In this document: piece after piece, positions 51,648 through 61,984 of the stretch
How the letters are laid out: the number at the start of each line of letters is the position of its first letter
How positions within the stretch are numbered: the stretch's first letter is position 1
NCBI GenBank assembly: GCA_944326265.1
Contig: CALVDE010000001.1
Span: forward strand, 335,605-399,604
Direction of reading: 5' to 3'
Origin: an uncultured Bacteroidales bacterium
Lineage (GTDB): Bacteria; Bacteroidota; Bacteroidia; Bacteroidales; UBA932
Length of the DNA: 64,000 nucleotides
Position numbers and translations under genes: made by a program
The notes under the pieces: generated by a model
Databases searched by the model: none
What the model was told of the DNA's origin: nothing
What the model saw: only the letters and a program-made list of their open reading frames with translations

Positions 51648-53678
51648 ATGGAACAGCAAAATTTTTTCAAGGATTCTAGAATATATATTTCATTATTGGC
51701 CGTGCTGGTAATTACGGTGTTGCTCTTTCCGGAAGAAGGAAAGTTCAAGTACAGTTATCAGATCGGGCGGCCCTGGATGTATGAGACACTGTTGTCTCCG
51801 ATAGATTTTCCTATCTTGAAGACGGAGCAGGAACTGCTTGCCGAAAAAGAGAGCAAGGCATCGCGGATCATTCCGTATTTCAATTATGATGATGTGGTGG
51901 TGAACGAGCAGGTCAAGCGTCTGAGGGCCCGTCAGGGAGGCCGTGATGTCAATGACCATCTGCTGTATTTTATCATAGAGTCGCTTTACAAGATATATTC
52001 GGTGGGAATCCTGCCGTCGATGGAGGATGTCTCCTCTGTCGGTACAATTGTAGTCCAGAAGGATAAGCGGGCGCAGGAGATGCCTGTGTCCGAGGTCTAT
52101 ACTCCCAAGAGAGCGGAAGATTACATGAAGTACTATCTCTCTTTCAGCTTTCCGTCTTACGATGCCGACTCGGTGTATGCGGCGTACAGTCTTTCGGAGT
52201 ATATAGTGCCCAACCTTATATACGACCAGAACAAGACAAATCTGTTCCACAAGGAGGCTGTCGACTATATATCTCCGACCAAGGGAATGGTCTATGCCGG
52301 TCAGCTGATTGTTTCTGAGGGAGAGATCGTGACCAATGAGATAGAGCAGCTGCTGGACTCATTCAAGCAGGAATACGGGCTTACCTACGGCTATGCTGAG
52401 TCTCCTGTCGGTCTGGGAACCGGACATTTCATAATCTGTCTGCTTATAGTCGCATCTCTCTTTGCCGTAATTTATTTCACCAACAAAGACATACTGAGGC
52501 ACCGCAAGACATTTTACTTTATCCTGACACTGTATGTGCTGCTGTTCGTGCTTACAGTGCTGATACGCAGCCTGAATATTGACTACCTGTATATCGTGCC
52601 GTATTCGGTGTTCGTAATATATCTCAGTATGTTTTTCAAGCGCCGGTATGTGTTCCCGATGTATACGGTAATGCTGCTGCCGCTTCTGTTTCAGGGAGAC
52701 AGCGGTGTGGAACTTTATTTTATGAATCTAACGGGCGGCATCATAGCCATAGTGACATTCAAGTATTTCAACCGTGGGTGGCTGCAGTTTCTCAACTCGT
52801 TGTTCATATTTGTCGGGATGTCATTGACATATATCGGTTTCCTGCTTTCAAACGACGGTACGCTGTCCATGTTCACAGCCCGGGAGATATTCCGCATTGC
52901 GGTCAATTCCCTGCTGGTGATAGCTGCGTATCCTGTTGCGTTTATATTCGAGAGACTGTTCTCGCTGGTGTCCCATTCGCGTCTTATCGATCTGTCGGAT
53001 ACCAACAATAAACTTTTGCGGGAACTGGCGCAGAAAGCTCCCGGAACGTTCCAGCATTCATTGCAGGTGTCCAACCTGGCCTCCGAGGCTGCGAGGGAAA
53101 TCGGTGCGGATATGATTCTGGCCAGGGTAGGTGCCCTTTACCATGATATTGGGAAAATGAACAATCCGCAGTGTTTTGTAGAGAATGCTCCTGCCGGATT
53201 CAATTATCATGCGAAGCTGTCGCCTGAGGAAAGTGCGCAGCAGATAATACGCCATGTCGATGACGGTGTGGAGATAGCCCGGAAGCACCGGCTTCCCGAG
53301 GTGATTATAGATTTCATCCGTACGCATCACGCCCGCTCGCTGACGTTTTATTTCTATGCTCAGTACTGCAATGCCGGCGGTGATCCCGAGAATAAGGAGC
53401 CTTTCATGTATCATGGACAGCTTCCGAGGACTAAGGAGCAGGTTATCGTGCTTATGGCGGATGCTGTGGAGGCGGCCTCGCGTTCGCTCAAGGACTATAC
53501 GTCCGAGAGCATATCGGCGTTGGTGGATTCGATTATCAGCAAGAGACTGTCTGACTCCCAGCTTGTGGAGGCCGATATTTCCATAAAGGAGATTGAGACT
53601 GTCAAACGGATGTTCAAGGAGCGTCTGGAACAGGTGTACCATGAGAGGATTGCATATCCGACGATAAAAAAATCTTGA
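51648..53678 (+). CDS. 7TM-HD family phosphohydrolase
   Basis: 676 residues from ATG 51,648; an upstream in-frame ATG (51,597) lies in the non-conserved leader. N-terminal helix (9-24), an extracytoplasmic 7TMR-HDED domain (about 25-255, SPIDFPILKTEQELLAEKE and IIPYFNYDD). Seven membrane helices span about 260-430, and a cytoplasmic HD domain has TFQHSLQVSNLA and LYHDIGKM. HD residues are intact. In Firmicutes PgpH hydrolyses c-di-AMP; the substrate in Bacteroidetes is inferred, not shown. tmRNA follows immediately. Confidence 0.9.
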   Translation: MEQQNFFKDSRIYISLLAVLVITVLLFPEEGKFKYSYQIGRPWMYETLLSPIDFPILKTEQELLAEKESKASRIIPYFNYDDVVVNEQVKRLRARQGGRDVNDHLLYFIIESLYKIYSVGILPSMEDVSSVGTIVVQKDKRAQEMPVSEVYTPKRAEDYMKYYLSFSFPSYDADSVYAAYSLSEYIVPNLIYDQNKTNLFHKEAVDYISPTKGMVYAGQLIVSEGEIVTNEIEQLLDSFKQEYGLTYGYAESPVGLGTGHFIICLLIVASLFAVIYFTNKDILRHRKTFYFILTLYVLLFVLTVLIRSLNIDYLYIVPYSVFVIYLSMFFKRRYVFPMYTVMLLPLLFQGDSGVELYFMNLTGGIIAIVTFKYFNRGWLQFLNSLFIFVGMSLTYIGFLLSNDGTLSMFTAREIFRIAVNSLLVIAAYPVAFIFERLFSLVSHSRLIDLSDTNNKLLRELAQKAPGTFQHSLQVSNLASEAAREIGADMILARVGALYHDIGKMNNPQCFVENAPAGFNYHAKLSPEESAQQIIRHVDDGVEIARKHRLPEVIIDFIRTHHARSLTFYFYAQYCNAGGDPENKEPFMYHGQLPRTKEQVIVLMADAVEAASRSLKDYTSESISALVDSIISKRLSDSQLVEADISIKEIETVKRMFKERLEQVYHERIAYPTIKKS

Positions 53679-53696
53679 TCCGGTACGTTTTTTGCG

Positions 53697-53704
53697 TATC
53701 TTTG
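53697..53704 (+). promoter_or_regulatory. ssrA promoter -7 box
   Basis: TATCTTTG, with a TTG at 53,675-53,677 about 20 nt upstream as the -33 element. The mature tmRNA begins 12 nt after it. Confidence 0.65.
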
Positions 53705-53715
53705 CGGATGCGAAT

Positions 53716-54108
53716 GGGGATGTTTTGGTTTTGACAGCACAAGACATCGGACTGTAAGCATACCGGGGTCGGCAACCCACCCCGTCATCAAGGTTCCGAA
53801 GCCATAACTGGCAACAACAACTATGCACTCGCTGCGTAAGTAAACCAGGTTTACTACCTTAATCGCGGTCGCCCAGGGCGATAGCGACGAGTATCCCGCC
53901 GGACTTTCCGCCTGCTATGTCCGGCATACGGGGTATCATTAAAGCGGGATGCGGTCACTGACTCCCTTAAGGTGGCTTAAGATTCAGGGGATAAGGATCC
54001 GGTGGCGCGTCTGTCTGCAGCTGTTTCACGAAAATCAATGGCAGAATAAGTATGTAGAAAGCACTCTGGTGCTGTGTTTGGACGGCGGTTCGAGTCCGCC
54101 CATCTCCA
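53716..54108 (+). ncRNA. ssrA: tmRNA
   Basis: The 5' end GGGGATG pairs with CATCTCC at 54,101-54,107, with discriminator A at 54,108, giving a 393-nt mature molecule. The tRNA-like part includes GGTTCGAGTCC at 54,088-54,098. The tag ORF is GGC AAC AAC AAC TAT GCA CTC GCT GCG TAA at 53,810-53,839, encoding GNNNYALAA after the tRNA-borne alanine. It closes in the proteolysis signal LAA. With SmpB it rescues stalled ribosomes. Confidence 0.96.
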
Positions 54109-54110
54109 CA

Positions 54111-54138
54111 AAAAAGGCCGCTTTTCGCGGCCTTTTTT
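54111..54138 (+). terminator. ssrA terminator
   Basis: AAAAAGGCCGC and GCGGCCTTTTTT arms with a TTTTC loop form a strong hairpin ending in a T run, right after the tmRNA 3' end. Confidence 0.9.
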
Positions 54139-54176
54139 GTGGAGATGACGGACAGAGGTCCGCTCCACTTCCGGCC

Positions 54177-54210
54177 TTTGGAAAATATTGGGAAATTTGA
54201 TGTATATTTG
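54177..54210 (+). promoter_or_regulatory. coaD operon promoter
   Basis: TTTG at 54,177-54,180 and -7 box TATATTTG at 54,203-54,210 (22-nt spacer), 28 nt before the coaD ATG. Confidence 0.5.
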
Positions 54211-54238
54211 TTGTTTGGAATAAATTTTACGCCTTACA

Positions 54239-54745
54239 ATGAAACAGGACAGAAAAGCCGCAATATTTCCAGGGTCTTTCGACCCTTTTACGCTCGGACA
54301 CATGGATGTCCTTCAATCTGCTCTCAAACTGTTTGACAAGATAATCATAGCCGTAGGATATAACCACCTCAAGCATGGCTTTCTTGCACCGGAAACGAGG
54401 GTACGTCTTATCGAGGATGCCGTGCGGCCGCTGGTTGATGCCGGTGCGGATATAGAGGTCCTGTCATATACCGGTCTTACAGTTGATCTTTGCCGTCAGA
54501 AGGGTACACCGTTCATTATCCGTGGTCTCAGAACTACAACGGATTTCGAGCTGGAGTCGGTAATCGCACAGGCCAACCGCAAGATGCGGCCGGAGACAGT
54601 AACTGTATTCATCCCGGCCTCGCACAGTTATTCGTTCATATCCTCGACAGTGGTCCGGGATGTGATTGTCAACGGCGGGGATGCCGCTCCGTTCCTGCCT
54701 TCAAATATAAGAATCGGGAATTATATCGAACAAAACAGGAAGTGA
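54239..54745 (+). CDS. coaD: Phosphopantetheine adenylyltransferase
   Basis: 168 residues. Nucleotidyltransferase motif FPGSFDPFTLGHMDVL (10-25, T/HxGH form), RGLRTTTDFELE, and the C-terminal ISSTVVRD that binds the ATP triphosphate. It joins ATP and 4'-phosphopantetheine to make dephospho-CoA. The stop overlaps the start of the thioredoxin-fold gene (TGATG). Confidence 0.95.
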   Translation: MKQDRKAAIFPGSFDPFTLGHMDVLQSALKLFDKIIIAVGYNHLKHGFLAPETRVRLIEDAVRPLVDAGADIEVLSYTGLTVDLCRQKGTPFIIRGLRTTTDFELESVIAQANRKMRPETVTVFIPASHSYSFISSTVVRDVIVNGGDAAPFLPSNIRIGNYIEQNRK

Positions 54746-56388
54746 TGAGATATTCTAGACATATTGCCGCAGTTATTTGCCCGCTTGCCGTGCTTGCTTT
54801 CTCAGTCTTGCCTTCGGCGGCCGGAAGCTATTCGCAGGATTCAACAGCCAATAGTGTTGTTCCGCCTGCCTATACGGTTCTTTCTCAAGAGGATGTTGAG
54901 CTGGTGATGAGTGTCTTCGACGGACAGCAGCCTTCAGTTATCATCGGGAAGGCTGATGCCTTTATCCAGACAGGGAAGAGTATTGAGGAGAAGGCCGGGA
55001 TAGCTTATTATATTTACAATTATTACAGGAATTCCAATATAATGGGCTATGACGAGATAGCAGTGTATATCGCGGATGCTTACTTTCTCGGAGGGGAACG
55101 TTTGCCGCTGGGTGAGGATGAAAGACTTGAAATGAAATTTTTTGCTGATACCAACCGTCAGTCGCTGATCGGGATGCAGGCACCTGCACTGACATTGCAG
55201 GATCCGGCCGGTGCGGAGGTCAGTCTCTCAGAAGGCAGTCAGGATTATACCGTCCTGTATTTTTATGATGATGAGTGTCCCGGGTGTATCCGCACTACTC
55301 CGGCGCTCATGCAGTATCTTATGCGCCACAGCGACGGCATCAACTTCTCGGTTCTTATGGTATACACGCAGGACGACAGGGAAAGGTGGATGAGCTACAT
55401 CAAGAAGGCTGTGCACCCTTTCAAGCTGCCGGACAATGTGAGTGTAACCCATCTGTGGGATCCGGATATGACTTCGGGTTTTGTGATGAAATACGGGGTG
55501 GTGTCCACGCCCAGGCTCTTCCTGCTTGACCGTAACGGTGTCATTATCGGTAGGGACCTGACTCCTGCTGCTTTGGGACAAGTTGTGGAAATGCATGAGA
55601 GTATGCTTACTTCTACGGAATTGGTCTTCGAGCAGATATTCACGCCGATTGCCAATACTTCCGACACAACACTGGTCACGGAGCAGATTGATGCATTTTT
55701 CGAGGATTCAAAGGACAATCCTGAGTTCTTCCATGAACTTTTCTATACCCTGTATCAGTATCTGAAGACCAGCAGCAGCTACACTCTTCAGCAAGGTGCC
55801 GCATATCTGGCCAATGAGTATATCGCCGGTATGCCTCAGATGTGGGAGACAGTGACATTTACTGATACAGGCGAGACGCATGGAAGTGTCATCAGGGCGG
55901 ACTATTCATCACCTGATGATTTTATCGATCAGGCAACTCTGGGAGTGCTTATGTTTTACCGCAATCAGCTGGACAAGCCGGCAGCGGATCTGGAACTGCG
56001 GACTCTCAAGAACAAGAAGTTCCGCATTTATGACTCTGATGCCAGGTACACCGTGCTGTATTTCTATACGCTTGACTGTGCTCTGTGCAATGCGGTTTCT
56101 GAAGATCTGAAAAAAATGTGCGCTCAGTATGACCCTGAGGAAGTCCGTTTCCTGGCCATTTATACAGGTACGGACAATGCATGGAAGAAATATGCGAAAG
56201 GCACTCCGGTTCCCGGCTGGACCGAACTGTGGGACCGCAAGAGGACATCGGGGATGTTTGACAAGTATGACCTTCTTGATGTCCCTGCGATATATCTGCT
56301 GGATTCCGAGAAGAAAACGCAGGCCAAGGATATCAATCCGGACGTGCTGAGTGTGCTGCTTGAGTATTATCTGTCTGAAGAACAGTGA
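54745..56388 (+). CDS. Exported protein with two thioredoxin-like domains
   Basis: 547 residues from ATG 54,745 in the coaD stop; the longer frame from 54,490 lies wholly inside coaD. Signal peptide at 1-29 (AVICPLAVLAFSVLPSAAG). Two redox-type modules: YDDECPGC near residue 178 and YTLDCALC near residue 443, each followed by a beta-alpha thioredoxin pattern (KYGVVSTPRLFLLD, LLDVPAIYLLD). Both have CxxC motifs. A periplasmic disulfide or cytochrome-maturation role (TlpA/ResA-like, DUF5106 type) is likely. The tandem copy suggests internal duplication. Confidence 0.8.
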   Translation: MRYSRHIAAVICPLAVLAFSVLPSAAGSYSQDSTANSVVPPAYTVLSQEDVELVMSVFDGQQPSVIIGKADAFIQTGKSIEEKAGIAYYIYNYYRNSNIMGYDEIAVYIADAYFLGGERLPLGEDERLEMKFFADTNRQSLIGMQAPALTLQDPAGAEVSLSEGSQDYTVLYFYDDECPGCIRTTPALMQYLMRHSDGINFSVLMVYTQDDRERWMSYIKKAVHPFKLPDNVSVTHLWDPDMTSGFVMKYGVVSTPRLFLLDRNGVIIGRDLTPAALGQVVEMHESMLTSTELVFEQIFTPIANTSDTTLVTEQIDAFFEDSKDNPEFFHELFYTLYQYLKTSSSYTLQQGAAYLANEYIAGMPQMWETVTFTDTGETHGSVIRADYSSPDDFIDQATLGVLMFYRNQLDKPAADLELRTLKNKKFRIYDSDARYTVLYFYTLDCALCNAVSEDLKKMCAQYDPEEVRFLAIYTGTDNAWKKYAKGTPVPGWTELWDRKRTSGMFDKYDLLDVPAIYLLDSEKKTQAKDINPDVLSVLLEYYLSEEQ

Positions 56389-56394
56389 TTGAAT

Positions 56395-57036
56395 ATGATA
56401 TTGGAACTGCTTAAAGGGTTTGTTGTCGGTATCTGCGCGTCAGTTCCTCTGGGACCGATAGGCGTGCTGTGCATACAGCGGACACTCAGCAAGGGGCGCA
56501 GTTCCGGCTTTATTACCGGACTGGGTGCGGCTGTCTCCGATACCTTGTTCGCGGCGGTTGCCCTGTTGAGCATATCGTATGTACAGCAACTGCTTTCTGA
56601 TTACCGTTATCTGGTTATGATAGCCGGCGGAGTGATTGTCGGTGCGTTTGGAGTCAAGCTTTTCATGACCAATCCTGTCAAGCAGATCCGTCGTGTGAGA
56701 TCAGGCAACCGTCATTATTGGCAGGATTTTTTCTCTACTGTGTTGATGACGCTCAGCAATCCCGGTGCGTTTTTTCTGATGCTCGGACTTTTTGCTTTTA
56801 TAGGAATAAGCCGTGGAGATGCCGAGCCGCTGCCCAGAATAGCAGTAACACTGGCGGGTGTGTTCTCCGGTGCCGCTCTTTGGTGGCATATATTGTCCAC
56901 GGGCATCAATATGTTCCGCAATAAGCTGAGGCTCCGGCAATTGATGATGATTAACCGGGTGGCCGGAGTGGTCATTCTGGTGCTCGGACTTATATCCTTA
57001 TTTGAGGGACTCTACCGTTTTCTGATAGTATCGTGA
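56395..57036 (+). CDS. LysE/RhtB-family exporter
   Basis: 213 residues from ATG 56,395 (a TTG at 56,389 is less likely). Six hydrophobic helices, the opening helix with FVVGICASVPLGPIGVLCIQ, containing the Pro/Gly pattern PxGP of the LysE superfamily. The last helix is followed by GLYRFLIVS. These proteins export amino acids or related small molecules. The 3' end overlaps ugd by 25 nt on the opposite strand. Confidence 0.85.
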   Translation: MILELLKGFVVGICASVPLGPIGVLCIQRTLSKGRSSGFITGLGAAVSDTLFAAVALLSISYVQQLLSDYRYLVMIAGGVIVGAFGVKLFMTNPVKQIRRVRSGNRHYWQDFFSTVLMTLSNPGAFFLMLGLFAFIGISRGDAEPLPRIAVTLAGVFSGAALWWHILSTGINMFRNKLRLRQLMMINRVAGVVILVLGLISLFEGLYRFLIVS

Positions 57037-58349
57037 CTGCATCCGATGCAGTAATAGTCGATTCCGGCGGCTTCAAGTTCGCACGAGTTGTAAATATTCC
57101 GCCCGTCTACCAGAATGTTGCCTTTCATTACATTCTTCAGCCGTTTCCAGTCGGGGATACGGAACTGTTTCCATTCGGTGACAAGGGCTACGGCATCGGC
57201 TCCTGAAGCGGCGTCATAGATGTCCCTGCAGTATGTTACCCTGTTTCTGAATATGCTCCTGGCTGTATCCATGGCTACCGGGTCGAATACTTTGACCCGG
57301 ACTCCCGAATCAAGGAGCATGGACACAGTGACGATTGACGGGGCTTCACGCATATCGTCAGTACATGGTTTGAAAGACAGGCCCCAGACAGCGACCGTCC
57401 TGCCTGACATGTTCCCTCCGAAGGCGGCCTTCAGCTTGTTGAAAACAGTTTTTTTCTGCTCGGTATTGACTTCTTCTACTGCACTGATGACTTTCATCCG
57501 GTAACCGTGAGCAGATGCAGTATTGATGAGGGCTTTGACATCTTTAGGAAAACATGAGCCGCCGTATCCGCAGCCCGGATACAGGAATTTGGAGCCGATT
57601 CTGCTGTCGGCGGCCATTCCTGTACGGACAAGCCTGACATCGGCTCCGGTCAGTTCACAGAGCGAGGCCAGTTCGTTCATAAAGCTGATGCGTGTGGCAA
57701 GCATTGCATTCGAGGCGTATTTGGTCATTTCTGCGGACAGGATATCCATGAAGATCACTCTGTAATTATTTAGCAGAAACGGCCTGTACAGGGATGAGAT
57801 AAGTGCCTTTGCCCTTTCATTCTCGATACCGATGACAACTCTGTCTGGAGTCATGAAATCCTTGATGGCCACGCCTTCTTTCAGGAACTCCGGATTGGAT
57901 GCGATGTCAAAAGGGATATCCTCGCCTCTGATCTCAAGTTCCCGCCGGACCACATCCCGGACTTTGAAGCAGGTGCCTACAGGGACAGTGCTTTTCATTA
58001 CCAGAAGCGTATATTTGGATATATGCCTGCCGAATTCGGAAGCTACTTCCATGACATGGGAGACATCGGCTGAGCCGTCCTCTCCAGGAGGAGTGCCGAC
58101 TGCAATAAAGACGATCCCGACCTGGTCAATACAGTCTTTCAGTGATGTTGTGAAGTGCAGCCTGCCGTCCGCCACGTTCTTGTCCAGCAGATCCTGCAGG
58201 CCGTCCTCGTATATCGGCAGGATACCTTTCCTGAGATTCTCAATTTTATGGGAATCCACATCCACGCACCATACGTCAGCGCCCATCTCGGCGAAACATG
58301 TGCCGGATACCAGTCCTACGTATCCGCTGCCTACTACAGCTATGTTCAT
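57012..58349 (-). CDS. ugd: UDP-glucose 6-dehydrogenase
   Basis: 445 residues from ATG 58,349, where the Rossmann motif VVGSGYVGLVSG begins; the longer frame upstream lies inside ung. Further motifs: VGTPPGEDGSAD, KSTVPVGT, NPEFLKEG, the active-site Cys in GYGGSCFPKDV, and the C-terminal WGLSFKPCTDD. It oxidises UDP-glucose twice to UDP-glucuronate for surface polysaccharides. Convergent with the LysE-type gene. Confidence 0.94.
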   Translation of the reverse strand: MNIAVVGSGYVGLVSGTCFAEMGADVWCVDVDSHKIENLRKGILPIYEDGLQDLLDKNVADGRLHFTTSLKDCIDQVGIVFIAVGTPPGEDGSADVSHVMEVASEFGRHISKYTLLVMKSTVPVGTCFKVRDVVRRELEIRGEDIPFDIASNPEFLKEGVAIKDFMTPDRVVIGIENERAKALISSLYRPFLLNNYRVIFMDILSAEMTKYASNAMLATRISFMNELASLCELTGADVRLVRTGMAADSRIGSKFLYPGCGYGGSCFPKDVKALINTASAHGYRMKVISAVEEVNTEQKKTVFNKLKAAFGGNMSGRTVAVWGLSFKPCTDDMREAPSIVTVSMLLDSGVRVKVFDPVAMDTARSIFRNRVTYCRDIYDAASGADAVALVTEWKQFRIPDWKRLKNVMKGNILVDGRNIYNSCELEAAGIDYYCIGCSHDTIRKR

Positions 58350-58396
58350 ATTCAGAGTCTGTTTTATAAAATCAGTCAAAAATAGGAAAAAATCAC

Positions 58397-59059
58397 CTAC
58401 CAGGCAATGGGTGTCTGTCCTGTAGCCGATAGAAAGTCGTTGGCCTTGGAGAAATGTCTGCATCCGAAGAATGCGCCGCGTGCAAGAGGAGAGGGATGCG
58501 CTGCTTCCAGTATAAGGTGCTTGCTGCTGTCTATGAGGGGTTTCTTGCTGCGGGCATAATTGCCCCAGAGCATGAATACTGCGTGTTCCTTGTGGTCGGA
58601 TATGGTTTTGATGACCGCGTCGGTGAAAGTCTGCCAGCCTATTCCGCTGTGGGAAGTCGGGGCTCCGGCCCTGACTGTAAGTACGGAGTTGAGCAGGAAG
58701 ACACCTTGGCGGGCCCATCGTTCAAGATTGCCGCTGGATGGAGACTGAGAGCCTGTATCCGTGAAAACCTCTTTGTAAATATTCTGAAGGGAAGGCGGCA
58801 GTGCCACTCCATCCTGGACGGAGAATGACAGGCCGTGGGCCTGGCCCGGACCATGATAGGGGTCCTGGCCCAGAATCACTACTTTTACCTTGTCGAAGGG
58901 TGTCAGTTGGAATGCGTTGAAAATGAGAGGCCCTGGAGGGTAGATTGTCTTGCCTTCCCTTTTCTCCTGATGCAGGAAAGCGGCGATCCGGGCGAAATAT
59001 TCCTTGTCGAACTCTTCCCGGAGCACCGCTTTCCACGATTCTTCTATCCTGACTTCCAT
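58397..59059 (-). CDS. ung: Uracil-DNA glycosylase, family 1
   Basis: 220 residues. Catalytic loop GQDPYHGPGQAHGLSF with the activating Asp and His, the FLLNSVLTV motif, and the DNA-intercalating HPSPLA loop. It removes uracil from DNA. It lies between lon (5 nt gap, same strand) and ugd (47 nt gap). Confidence 0.97.
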   Translation of the reverse strand: MEVRIEESWKAVLREEFDKEYFARIAAFLHQEKREGKTIYPPGPLIFNAFQLTPFDKVKVVILGQDPYHGPGQAHGLSFSVQDGVALPPSLQNIYKEVFTDTGSQSPSSGNLERWARQGVFLLNSVLTVRAGAPTSHSGIGWQTFTDAVIKTISDHKEHAVFMLWGNYARSKKPLIDSSKHLILEAAHPSPLARGAFFGCRHFSKANDFLSATGQTPIAW

Positions 59060-59064
59060 AGTCC

Positions 59065-61470
59065 TTAGCTGAATATGTATTTCAGAACCTCGGAGATATT
59101 GTCCACGTAGACGAAGTCCAGGCCTTCGATGTAGATGGGCTTGATGTCCTTGATATCCTTCTCGTTCTGCCTGGACAGGATGATGGTGTGGATGCCTGCC
59201 CGCTTGGCCGCGAGGATTTTCTCCTTGATGCCGCCTACTGGCAGGACCTTACCGCGGAGGGTCATCTCGCCGGTCATGGCGATGCCGCTGCGGACCATTT
59301 TCCCAGACAGGGCAGAGGCCATGGCACTGACCATGGTGATGCCCGCCGAGGGACCGTCCTTGGGGATTGCTCCTTCCGGGACATGGATATGGATGTCGTG
59401 CTTCATTATCTCCTCGGTGGTCAGTCCGATCAGGTCCGGATGGGCCTTGAGATACTGGAAGGCGATGGTCGCGGATTCCTTCATCACGTCTCCGAGGTTG
59501 CCGGTAGATGAGAGGACACCCTTGCCCTCGCTTACGGAGCATTCTATGAAGAGGATTTCACCGCCGTTCTCTGTCCAGGCCAGGCCTGTGACCACGCCCG
59601 GAGCCTCATTGCCCTTCTGAAGGTCGTGGAAGTTGGTCGGAAGTCCGAGGAACTCCGAGACGACTTCGGGGCTGACATTGACCTTCGCGGTCTCGCCGGT
59701 GGCTATCTTGCGGGCGGAGATACGGGCTATCTTGGCTATCTGGCGGTCCAGTCCCCTGACTCCGGACTCGCGGGTGTACTCGTCGATGATCTTCTCAATC
59801 GAGCCCTTGAGGAAACGTACCTGGCTCTTCTTCAGGCCGTGGGCCTCAAGCTGCTTGGGTATCAGGTAGCCCTGGGCTATGCTTGCCTTTTCCTCGGCCA
59901 GGTATCCTGATACGGATATCATCTCCATACGGTCGCGCAGGGCGGGGTGGATGGTGCTGATGTTGTTGGCCGTGGTGATGAAGAGCACCTTCGAGAGGTC
60001 GTAGTCGATATCGAGGTAGTTGTCGTGGAAGGCGTTGTTCTGCTCGGGGTCGAGCACTTCCAGCAGGGCGTAGGAGGGATCTCCCTTGTAGTCCTGGCTG
60101 ACCTTGTCTATCTCGTCGAGGACGATCACCGGGTTGGAGCTGCCGGCACGGTTGATGCTCTGGAGGATACGTCCGGGCATCGCACCGATGTAGGTCCTGC
60201 GGTGGCCTCTTATCTCCGACTCGTCATGCAGTCCGCCGAGGGATATGCGCTGATACTTGCGGCCCAGGGCCTTGGCTATGGATTTGCCCAGGGAGGTCTT
60301 GCCGACTCCCGGAGGGCCGTAGAGGCAGATGATGGGGGACTTCATGTCGCCCTTGAGTTTCAGCACGGCCAGGTACTCGATTATCCTCTCCTTGACTGTC
60401 TCCAGGCCGAAGTGGTCTTTGTCCAGGACTTTCTGAGCGTGCTTGAGGTCCAGATTGTCCTTTGTCATCTCATCCCACGGCAGATCCAGGATGAACTGGA
60501 TGTACTGGTACTGTACATTGTAGTCGGGTGAATTGGGATTGGATCTTTCCAGCTTGCGCACTTCGCTCTCGAATGTCTTGGCTACGTATTCCGGCCATTT
60601 TTTCTTCTTAGCTTTCTGCCGGAGCTCATCTATGTCCTGAGCTTCGTCCATACCGAGTTCTTCCTGGATAGTACGCAGCTGATTGTTAAGGTAGTACTCC
60701 CTTTGCTGCTGGTCCATCTCAGTCCGTACTTTCTTCTGGATATCGTCCTTGAGCTTCAGTATCTCCACCTGCCTGTTCAGCATCTCCACCAGTTTCATTG
60801 CTCTGATCTTGATGTTCCCTTCTTCCAGAAGCTTGATTTTCTCCATTGGATCCTCGATTTCTATGCTGGAAGCGATGAAATTGATGAGGAACTCGTCCCC
60901 TTCAAGATTCTTTATGGCGAATGAGGCTTCCTGAGGCATGTGAGGAGAAAGTTTTATGATATGCAGGGCAAGATCCTTTATGGAGCCGGTAAGGGAACTC
61001 ATCTCCTTGTCGTTTTTCTTGGGGAATACTTCCTCAAGGTACTTCACCTTGGCGAACATGTACGGCTCGGATGCTGTCTGCTCCACGGCTCTGAGTCTTT
61101 TCAGGCCCTGCAGGATAGCCGTGATGGTCCCGTCCGGCATTTCTATAATCTTGATAATCCTGGCGAGTGTTCCTATATTATATAGGTCTATCAGTGACGG
61201 ATCCTCTACTTTTATATCCCGTTGGGAGACTGCTCCAAGTATCCGGCTGGAACTGTATACATCGCGGACTAGTTTGATGGACTTCTCCCGTCCGATTGTT
61301 ATCGGTGTGACGGTGGAAGGGAACAGAACGGCATTCCTTAGGGCAAGAATAGGCAAGGTTTCAGGTAATTCGCTGTCATTCAGCTTTCTCGGAGAGTCGA
61401 TATTGACTACAGGGAGTATGCTTACTTCTCCCATGCCGCTGCTCAGTATGTCATCTAATGTCTGTTTCAT
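59065..61470 (-). CDS. lon: Lon protease
   Basis: 801 residues from ATG 61,470, after a possible ATG at 61,479; the frame extends further upstream without conservation. N-terminal LON substrate-binding domain ([19 protein letters not shown]), AAA+ module with Walker [12 protein letters not shown] (about 355), Walker [12 protein letters not shown], and the protease domain with the catalytic dyad Ser in [10 protein letters not shown] and Lys in [10 protein letters not shown]. It is the ATP-dependent protease of misfolded and regulatory proteins, including those bearing some degradation tags. Confidence 0.97.
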   Translation of the reverse strand: MKQTLDDILSSGMGEVSILPVVNIDSPRKLNDSELPETLPILALRNAVLFPSTVTPITIGREKSIKLVRDVYSSSRILGAVSQRDIKVEDPSLIDLYNIGTLARIIKIIEMPDGTITAILQGLKRLRAVEQTASEPYMFAKVKYLEEVFPKKNDKEMSSLTGSIKDLALHIIKLSPHMPQEASFAIKNLEGDEFLINFIASSIEIEDPMEKIKLLEEGNIKIRAMKLVEMLNRQVEILKLKDDIQKKVRTEMDQQQREYYLNNQLRTIQEELGMDEAQDIDELRQKAKKKKWPEYVAKTFESEVRKLERSNPNSPDYNVQYQYIQFILDLPWDEMTKDNLDLKHAQKVLDKDHFGLETVKERIIEYLAVLKLKGDMKSPIICLYGPPGVGKTSLGKSIAKALGRKYQRISLGGLHDESEIRGHRRTYIGAMPGRILQSINRAGSSNPVIVLDEIDKVSQDYKGDPSYALLEVLDPEQNNAFHDNYLDIDYDLSKVLFITTANNISTIHPALRDRMEMISVSGYLAEEKASIAQGYLIPKQLEAHGLKKSQVRFLKGSIEKIIDEYTRESGVRGLDRQIAKIARISARKIATGETAKVNVSPEVVSEFLGLPTNFHDLQKGNEAPGVVTGLAWTENGGEILFIECSVSEGKGVLSSTGNLGDVMKESATIAFQYLKAHPDLIGLTTEEIMKHDIHIHVPEGAIPKDGPSAGITMVSAMASALSGKMVRSGIAMTGEMTLRGKVLPVGGIKEKILAAKRAGIHTIILSRQNEKDIKDIKPIYIEGLDFVYVDNISEVLKYIFS

Positions 61471-61612
61471 AATTGTCATAATTATTAATACGGTGTCAGT
61501 GCCGGGTGTCAAATTGTCATATATTCGTCTTGCACCGGACCCGACATTCAGTGCTGACAACAGTGTCAATGATTGTGCCAAAATCTTTTATGAAAAAAAA
61601 CTGCAATAATTT

Positions 61613-61643
61613 TTTGTAAATGTAAAAAATAAGAATACTTTTG
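61613..61643 (+). promoter_or_regulatory. HU gene promoter
   Basis: -33 TTTG at 61,613-61,616 and -7 TACTTTTG at 61,636-61,643 with a 19-nt spacer, a nearly perfect Bacteroidetes promoter. Transcription should start about 40 nt before the ATG. Confidence 0.8.
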
Positions 61644-61692
61644 CAGTCTGAATTTTGCAGAACTGATTACTAATAACATAAATATAACAAAG

Positions 61693-61977
61693 ATGACAAA
61701 AGCTGATATTGTAAACGAAGTGGCAAAGGCTACCGGACTTGAAAAGCTCAATGTACAGAAAGTAGTGGAGGCTTTTATGGAGACAGTAAAGGATTCTGTA
61801 TCCAAAGATAACAGTGTGTATCTTCGCGGTTTCGGCAGTTTTACAGCTAAGAAGCGTGCGCAGAAGACTGCCCGCAACATCTCCAAGCAGAAAACCATTG
61901 TAATCCCTGAACACTATATTCCTGCGTTCAAGCCTTCAAAGACATTCCTTAATTTAGTAAAGTCAAATATTAAATAA
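61693..61977 (+). CDS. HU-family DNA-binding protein
   Basis: 94 residues. ADIVNEVAKATGLEKLNVQKVVE helices, then YLRGFGSFTAKKRAQKTARN with the signature beta-arm start, and FKPSKTFLNLV at the end. HU/IHF fold; the DNA-bending arm has a Pro (VIPEHYIPAFKP). It organises the nucleoid. Strong promoter upstream. Confidence 0.95.
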   Translation: MTKADIVNEVAKATGLEKLNVQKVVEAFMETVKDSVSKDNSVYLRGFGSFTAKKRAQKTARNISKQKTIVIPEHYIPAFKPSKTFLNLVKSNIK

Positions 61978-61984
61978 CTGAGCC

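Noticed and set aside
57012..57036. Frameshift or misannotation at the LysE-type/ugd end overlap
   Set aside because: Both frames end normally; a 25-nt convergent overlap needs no special explanation.
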